Assembly: GCA_002683685.1 (NCBI GenBank)
Contig: NYTV01000133.1
Span: 1-64,000, forward strand
Direction: 5' to 3'
Source: Paracoccaceae bacterium
GTDB lineage: Bacteria > Pseudomonadota > Alphaproteobacteria > Rhodobacterales > Rhodobacteraceae
DNA: 64,000 bases
Shown: piece by piece, positions 59,941 through 64,000 of the stretch
How the letters are laid out: each line of letters starts with the position of its first letter
How positions within the stretch are numbered: position 1 is the first letter of the stretch
The notes under the pieces: model-generated
What the model was told of the DNA's origin: nothing
What the model saw: the letters and a program-made list of their open reading frames with translations, nothing else
Databases searched by the model: none
Position numbers and translations under genes: made by a program

Positions 59941-60023
59941 CAGACATCTCCTAATTCAATTAACTGCCTATGCAAGGTTAACGCCTGAAAAGGACATGTA
60001 AAGTCTCTTCTAAGAGTTTCCCG

Positions 60024-60992
60024 CTATTGGCGTAAAGCATCCATGATTTTCACCAATTGCGCGCTTATGGGTGCGTCAGACAATGCGTGTCCGGCCTTGC
60101 CCACCATTTGCAATCGTGCCTTTGGCCAGGCCTGCGCCAATTGCCAGGCGGTATGTGGCGGGCAGATCATGTCATAACGGCCTTGAACAATGTCCCCGGG
60201 AATCTCTGCCAGCCGCTCCATATTATTCAACACTGCCTGCTCCGCATTCAAAAATAACTGGTGTGAAAAATAGTGATTTTCAAGCCGTGCGAAGGCGCGA
60301 GCATATTGCGACGGGGTTTCACCGGACATTCCCGTTGATTCAATCGACGCCAAGGCATTCTCCCAACCCGCCCAAGCCCGGGCGTAGCGAGTCTCTTGCA
60401 TCAGATCTCCGCTAAACAGCCGCGCGCCATAGGCGGCAATCAGATCATCTTGCTCGCTCTTAGGAATTAAATCGGCAAATCGCGCCCAGGCTTCTGGCCA
60501 AAACCGCCCAGCGCCGCCGCCGTAAAACCAATCTAGCTCAGATTTTTGGCCCAAGAAAACACCGCGCAATATTAGATGCTCTACGCAAGAAGCATGGGCT
60601 TGCGCATAAATCAAAGCCAAGGTCGCGCCCCAGCTGCCGCCAAAGACCATCCAGCGCTCAATCTCAAAAGCCTCGCGAATTTTCTCAATATCCGACACCA
60701 AATGCCAAGTGGTGTTATGTGCCACCTCCGCATGAGGCCGCGAACGCCCACAGCCGCGCTGATCAAAGAGAATAATACGATAAACCGCGGGATCAAAATA
60801 CCGGCGCATCGACGGGCTGCATCCGCCACCGGGACCGCCATGCAAAACAACCACAGGCTTGCCATCGGGCTTGCCACATTGCTCCACATATATGTGATGC
60901 CCATCGCCCACGCTCAAAATCCGTTGATCGAATGGCTCAATCGGTGGATAAAGAAGTTGCACTGCGCGTTTTTGACCTGCGACTTTGTCCAT
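60024..60992 (-). CDS. pip: Proline iminopeptidase
   Basis: A 322-residue alpha/beta hydrolase that removes N-terminal proline from peptides. The oxyanion motif HGGPGGGCSP is at about residue 51, the nucleophile serine in FGGSWGATLALIYAQ near residue 118, and a late Asp (GRYDMICPP) and His (GKAGHALSD) complete the triad. It lies just upstream of the peptide-type ABC operon on the same strand, separated by 83 bp, consistent with use of imported proline peptides. Confidence 0.94.
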   Translation of the reverse strand: MDKVAGQKRAVQLLYPPIEPFDQRILSVGDGHHIYVEQCGKPDGKPVVVLHGGPGGGCSPSMRRYFDPAVYRIILFDQRGCGRSRPHAEVAHNTTWHLVSDIEKIREAFEIERWMVFGGSWGATLALIYAQAHASCVEHLILRGVFLGQKSELDWFYGGGAGRFWPEAWARFADLIPKSEQDDLIAAYGARLFSGDLMQETRYARAWAGWENALASIESTGMSGETPSQYARAFARLENHYFSHQLFLNAEQAVLNNMERLAEIPGDIVQGRYDMICPPHTAWQLAQAWPKARLQMVGKAGHALSDAPISAQLVKIMDALRQ

Positions 60993-61062
60993 AAGTGTCC
61001 TATATAAAGATCAATGCCGGGTGCTGCCCTGCTTAATAAGTTAAATCCATATGGAGATGGGA

Positions 61063-61809
61063 ATGCAAGGCAACCAATCGACCATCGATCCCGCAGAAGT
61101 CGCAAAGTTTGAAGCGATGGCCGCAGAATGGTGGGATTTGGAGGGCAAATTCAAGCCCTTGCACATGCTCAACCCTTGCCGCTTAGATTATATCACCCAA
61201 CAAATTTCTATGGAGTTTGATCGCGATTTATCAGCAGATCTTCCATTTAAAGGCTTGCGGATCTTAGACATCGGGTGTGGCGGTGGATTGCTCTGTGAAC
61301 CTATGGCCCGCCTTGGAGCAACTGTTGTTGGTGCAGATGCGGCCGCAGGCAATATTCCCGTGGCAAAATTGCACGCAGAACAATCAGGCCTCGACATTGA
61401 TTATCGCCACATCACCGCCGAAGCCTTGGCAGAAGCGCATGAACAATTTGACGTGGTTTTGAATATGGAGGTGGTCGAACATGTGGCCAGCCCACCGGCC
61501 TATCTCTTTGCTTGCCAACAGCTTTTGCGCCTAGGCGGCTTGCATATTTGCTCCACGCTTAACCGTAACCCGAAGAGCTTTTTATTTGCCATAATTGGGG
61601 CAGAATGGGTGATGCGATGGCTGCCGAAAGGCACTCATGATTGGAATAAATTCATCACCCCCGATGAACTCTTCGCCCTGCTGCACGACTCTGGGCTCAA
61701 ACCCGTCGACCGCAAAGGTTTTGTCTTTAATAAAGTGGCTTGGAGCTGGTCCATCTCTGCGCAGGATCTCAGCGTCAATTATGTCACTGCGAGCGTCAAG
61801 CCCGCCTAG
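61063..61809 (+). CDS. ubiG: Ubiquinone biosynthesis O-methyltransferase UbiG
   Basis: A 248-residue SAM methyltransferase doing both O-methylations of ubiquinone synthesis. Motifs are [22 protein letters not shown], the SAM loop [21 protein letters not shown], and [14 protein letters not shown]; the C-terminus ends in [20 protein letters not shown] sequence. I use the ATG at 61063, which has GGAG seven bases upstream; one at 61051 adds four residues. Its stop overlaps the convergent marR gene by four bases. Confidence 0.96.
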   Translation: MQGNQSTIDPAEVAKFEAMAAEWWDLEGKFKPLHMLNPCRLDYITQQISMEFDRDLSADLPFKGLRILDIGCGGGLLCEPMARLGATVVGADAAAGNIPVAKLHAEQSGLDIDYRHITAEALAEAHEQFDVVLNMEVVEHVASPPAYLFACQQLLRLGGLHICSTLNRNPKSFLFAIIGAEWVMRWLPKGTHDWNKFITPDELFALLHDSGLKPVDRKGFVFNKVAWSWSISAQDLSVNYVTASVKPA

Positions 61810-62249
61810 GCACCGCTGGACAAACTCAAGCGTAATTCGCGCAATATGGGTAGAACACTCTTGATGTTATCCTCGCCCGAAACCCCAGTCGCGGCAGTCA
61901 GGATAGGGGCAATCTGAGCAAAGGCATGGTCACGCGCCGCGCGACCAGAGGGGCTGATCACGATCTGCTTGCGCCGCGCATCATCCCAATCTGGCCGGAT
62001 ATGGACATAACCGGCCCATTCCAACTTATTGAGCGTATTGGTCATCGCGCCGCGTGTCAGATTAAAGGTTTTAGCCAATTGCGCGGGAGTCCGCTCTCCG
62101 CCCACATGCGCCAAATGATTGAGCACCGAAAAATGCGACAGCTCCATGCCTTTCGGCAAACCCTTCGAAATTCGACTGCGCAACAGTTGCTCTAACGCCA
62201 AAATTTCCGAAAACAGGCCGACAGATAGAGTTTCAAACAATTTTGTCAT
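61806..62249 (-). CDS. MarR-family transcriptional regulator
   Basis: A 147-residue winged-helix regulator. The recognition helix region is [29 protein letters not shown] and the wing follows with the conserved [17 protein letters not shown]. MarR proteins bind as dimers and usually respond to small aromatic ligands. It overlaps the nitrilase gene by 17 bases, so it is coexpressed with it and glutaredoxin; ligand and targets unknown. Confidence 0.92.
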   Translation of the reverse strand: MTKLFETLSVGLFSEILALEQLLRSRISKGLPKGMELSHFSVLNHLAHVGGERTPAQLAKTFNLTRGAMTNTLNKLEWAGYVHIRPDWDDARRKQIVISPSGRAARDHAFAQIAPILTAATGVSGEDNIKSVLPILRELRLSLSSGA

Positions 62250-63075
62250 GACTTTGATACCGTTTCAAACCAAATGGGCGATCGTGCTGCAAAGATGCCA
62301 CACGCGCACGCGCCCTGTCCACTTCACCTAAGTCTAGTGTCGCGAAATGCAATCCTATTTCCAACCCTGCGTCCAAAATGACCTCGCCCCAAGGTCCCAC
62401 AATCAGACTATGCCCAAATGTTTCGCGTCCAGACCCTGAATGCACACCAGTTTGCGCCGCAGCGATTACAAAACAGCCCGTCTCAATCGCCCGCGCGCGC
62501 AGCAAAACATGCCAATGCGCCTCCCCGGTTGCGCGGGCAAAGGCAGATGGCACCGACAAGACCTTGGCCCCAGCATGTGCAAGAGCGCGGTGCAATGCCG
62601 CAAACCGCAGATCGTAACAAATACTTAGCCCCAGCTCAGCCCAAGGCGTCTGCACGACTGCCGCCTCCGCGCCAGGACGATAGCCTTTGGATTCATGATA
62701 CCGCTCTGTGTCAGACAGGGTGACATCAAACATGTGAATTTTATCATAAAACGCAACAATCTTCCCCTGTGCATTGATCATAACAGAGCGATTGGCAAAG
62801 CGGCCGTCATCGCCGTCGGTTTTGACCGTCACCGAGCCAAGCGCAACCCAGAGCCTTAAGAGCCGCGCCCTTTCACAGATGGCCGCGATAAATGCGTTCC
62901 CATCATAGGGCTCTAACACCTGCAATTGATGGGCACGGTCAAGCGAGACGCAATTTGTCACCTCTGGTAGGAATAAGATATCCTGCCCAGCCGCTTGATT
63001 CATAAGGCTCAATACTGTCGCAAGATTCTCAGCTGGTTGGTCGCTGGAGGTTATCTGCGCAATCGCAACTTTCAC
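62233..63075 (-). CDS. Carbon-nitrogen hydrolase (nitrilase superfamily, Nit1-like)
   Basis: A 280-residue nitrilase-fold amidase. The Glu-Lys-Cys triad is in ILFLPEVTN (E), YDKIHMFDV (K) and LGLSICYDLRF (C near residue 149). Nit1/Nit2-like members act on deaminated glutathione or omega-amides, which fits the neighbouring glutaredoxin gene. It overlaps grxC by four bases and the marR gene by 17. Confidence 0.92.
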   Translation of the reverse strand: MKVAIAQITSSDQPAENLATVLSLMNQAAGQDILFLPEVTNCVSLDRAHQLQVLEPYDGNAFIAAICERARLLRLWVALGSVTVKTDGDDGRFANRSVMINAQGKIVAFYDKIHMFDVTLSDTERYHESKGYRPGAEAAVVQTPWAELGLSICYDLRFAALHRALAHAGAKVLSVPSAFARATGEAHWHVLLRARAIETGCFVIAAAQTGVHSGSGRETFGHSLIVGPWGEVILDAGLEIGLHFATLDLGEVDRARARVASLQHDRPFGLKRYQSHDKIV

Positions 63076-63329
63076 GATGCCAACATCGCCGCCAATTTAC
63101 CAGACCGATCCATCGCATAAAGCTCATCACATCCGCCAATATGCAGGTCATCTATAAAGATTTGCGGGACTGTATGCCGACCATTGGACCGCGCTTGCAT
63201 TTCAGAACGGCGCTCTGGGCTCTTTGAAAGATCTACTTCCAGAAATGTTGCGCCTTTGGCATCCAAAAGCCGTTTGGCGGCGTGGCAATAACCGCAAAGC
63301 GGTGAGGTATATAATTCGATAATCGCCAT
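63072..63329 (-). CDS. grxC: Glutaredoxin 3
   Basis: An 85-residue thiol-disulfide oxidoreductase. The active site is CGYC (residues 12-15) in YTSPLCGYCHAAKRLL, and the cis-proline region HTVPQIFIDDLHIGGCDEL binds glutathione. First gene of a grxC-nit-marR set; the four-base overlap couples it to the nitrilase gene. Confidence 0.95.
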   Translation of the reverse strand: MAIIELYTSPLCGYCHAAKRLLDAKGATFLEVDLSKSPERRSEMQARSNGRHTVPQIFIDDLHIGGCDELYAMDRSGKLAAMLAS

Positions 63330-63537
63330 TCACAAAACTCCATTGGATCCGCTGCCATCACAGCACTTCTGGTTAACACCGATTCATCACACCCCTATGG
63401 CGCTTCACGACCCACGAGCTGTGACGATGCACATAGCTCATCAGTGATTAAAAGTGCAGTAAATGATCCAGCGGCGATATGGCAATATTTTTCTATCTGG
63501 GCCGAGCGCACAGAACCCGCAGCACAGCCAGGCATAA

Positions 63538-64000
63538 TCAGATTATTTTTGCCGTGCGGGCCAATGCAATCACACAAACAGATTTCGCCCCAGCTGCAAG
63601 ACATGCCCGCACAGCTTCCAAAAACATCGCCCCAGTCGTAAAGACATAGTCCACCAATACCACCTCACGCCCAGCCACATATCTTGCTCACGCCGGATAC
63701 ATTGCCATGGGGGCATGCAGCAATGTCCTGCGTTCTTCGGCAGTATGCTCCTTAAGCTCTGGCGTACGACGACACTTCTTTAACCCGTCCAAACAGCACT
63801 CACTCCCCGCCATACGCGCCATCTTCTGCGGAATACGCGCGGATTGATTAAACCGTCGGTGCCATTGCCGTTGCCAGTGCAGTGGAATTGGAATGAGCAC
63901 AGGGGAAGGCGGAAAAATTTCAGCGCCCCGTCGCAACATTCAATAGGCAAAAGACGCTATGAGGTCATGCCAATCTTTGCCCTTGAGGGCCAAAATCATG
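63538..64000 (-). pseudogene. comF: comF phosphoribosyltransferase-like gene, two in-frame TGA codons, cut by window edge
   Basis: Read from the right edge: ILALKGKDWHDLIASFAY, TGA (63942-63940), then MLRRGAEIFPPSPVLIPIP, LHWQRQWHRRFNQSARI and EERRTLLHAPMAMYPA. A second TGA follows (63690-63688), then AGREVVLVDYVFTTGAM and AGAKSVCVIALARTAKII to the stop at 63538. All pieces are in one frame and match ComF, a competence-associated protein with a PRPP loop. The loop's second aspartate is tyrosine (VDY instead of VDD). The N-terminal cysteine domain is beyond the window. Decay seems likely. Confidence 0.85.

Noticed and set aside
41760..63942. TGA read as an amino acid, because comF (two) and the DUF2793 gene (one) contain in-frame TGA
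   Set aside because: Intact genes in the window use TGA as their real stop (rnr, the aminotransferase), the NusG-like and epimerase lesions are TAA, and frameshifts also occur. Decay explains all of them better.

Overview
The window looks like chromosomal DNA of a marine alphaproteobacterium of the Rhodobacterales (Roseobacter lineage) with moderate GC. The evidence is gene content and order: dnaA-dnaN-recF-gyrB next to rpsT, an enoyl-CoA hydratase, mutM and ubiE-ubiB; hemA followed by a cytochrome c2 gene; a DnaE2 polymerase gene behind a GTTC-N7-GTTC LexA box; and rimP-nusA-ylxR-infB. A species name would be a guess. I found no rRNA, tRNA, insertion sequence, prophage or CRISPR array.

Left part (1-20 kb): a TPP riboswitch reads out of the window at the left edge. 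It is followed by a small lipoprotein gene, an AT-rich gap holding one perfect DnaA box, aroC, a periplasmic copper chaperone, rnr and a lytic transglycosylase. Next come a NusG/RfaH-like gene broken at codon 6, an SOS-controlled dnaE2, a thiolase, hemA with a cytochrome c gene, idi, yaaA, recQ, yggT, a thioesterase, an MFS protein and mepA.

Middle (20-41 kb): a preQ1-I-like riboswitch sits on the ribosome binding site of a queuosine-precursor transporter gene. A tiny ORF follows whose Shine-Dalgarno matches the 16S 3' end over 17 bases. Then come arfB with a class III aminotransferase and an APH-type kinase, NAD salvage (pncA-pncB), trhO, an amine oxidase-like flavoprotein, and the replication block gyrB-lysE-recF-dnaN-dnaA on the minus strand. 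The dnaA-rpsT gap is the best oriC candidate in the window: it is AT-rich, has a 40-bp-spaced direct repeat and carries four GANTC sites. After it lie rpsT, echA, mutM, ubiE, ubiB and glmM.

Right part (41-64 kb): two decayed surface-related genes (a DUF2793/tail-fibre-like chimera and a UDP-glucuronate epimerase) precede secA, a parvulin isomerase gene, argJ and mutT. These are followed by a 52-residue conserved-looking gene, the translation/transcription operon rimP-nusA-ylxR-infB, a complete oligopeptide-type ABC transporter operon, a proline iminopeptidase, ubiG, a MarR regulator, a nitrilase, a glutaredoxin, and a comF pseudogene cut by the right edge.

Three themes stand out. The first is RNA-level control: TPP and preQ1-type riboswitches, a hairpin that sequesters a Shine-Dalgarno, and a terminator in the rimP leader. 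The second is decay of competence and surface-polysaccharide functions (comF, epimerase, RfaH-like factor, DUF2793 protein). The third is a hemA-cycA / idi junction that may be what is left, or one end, of a photosynthesis gene cluster.
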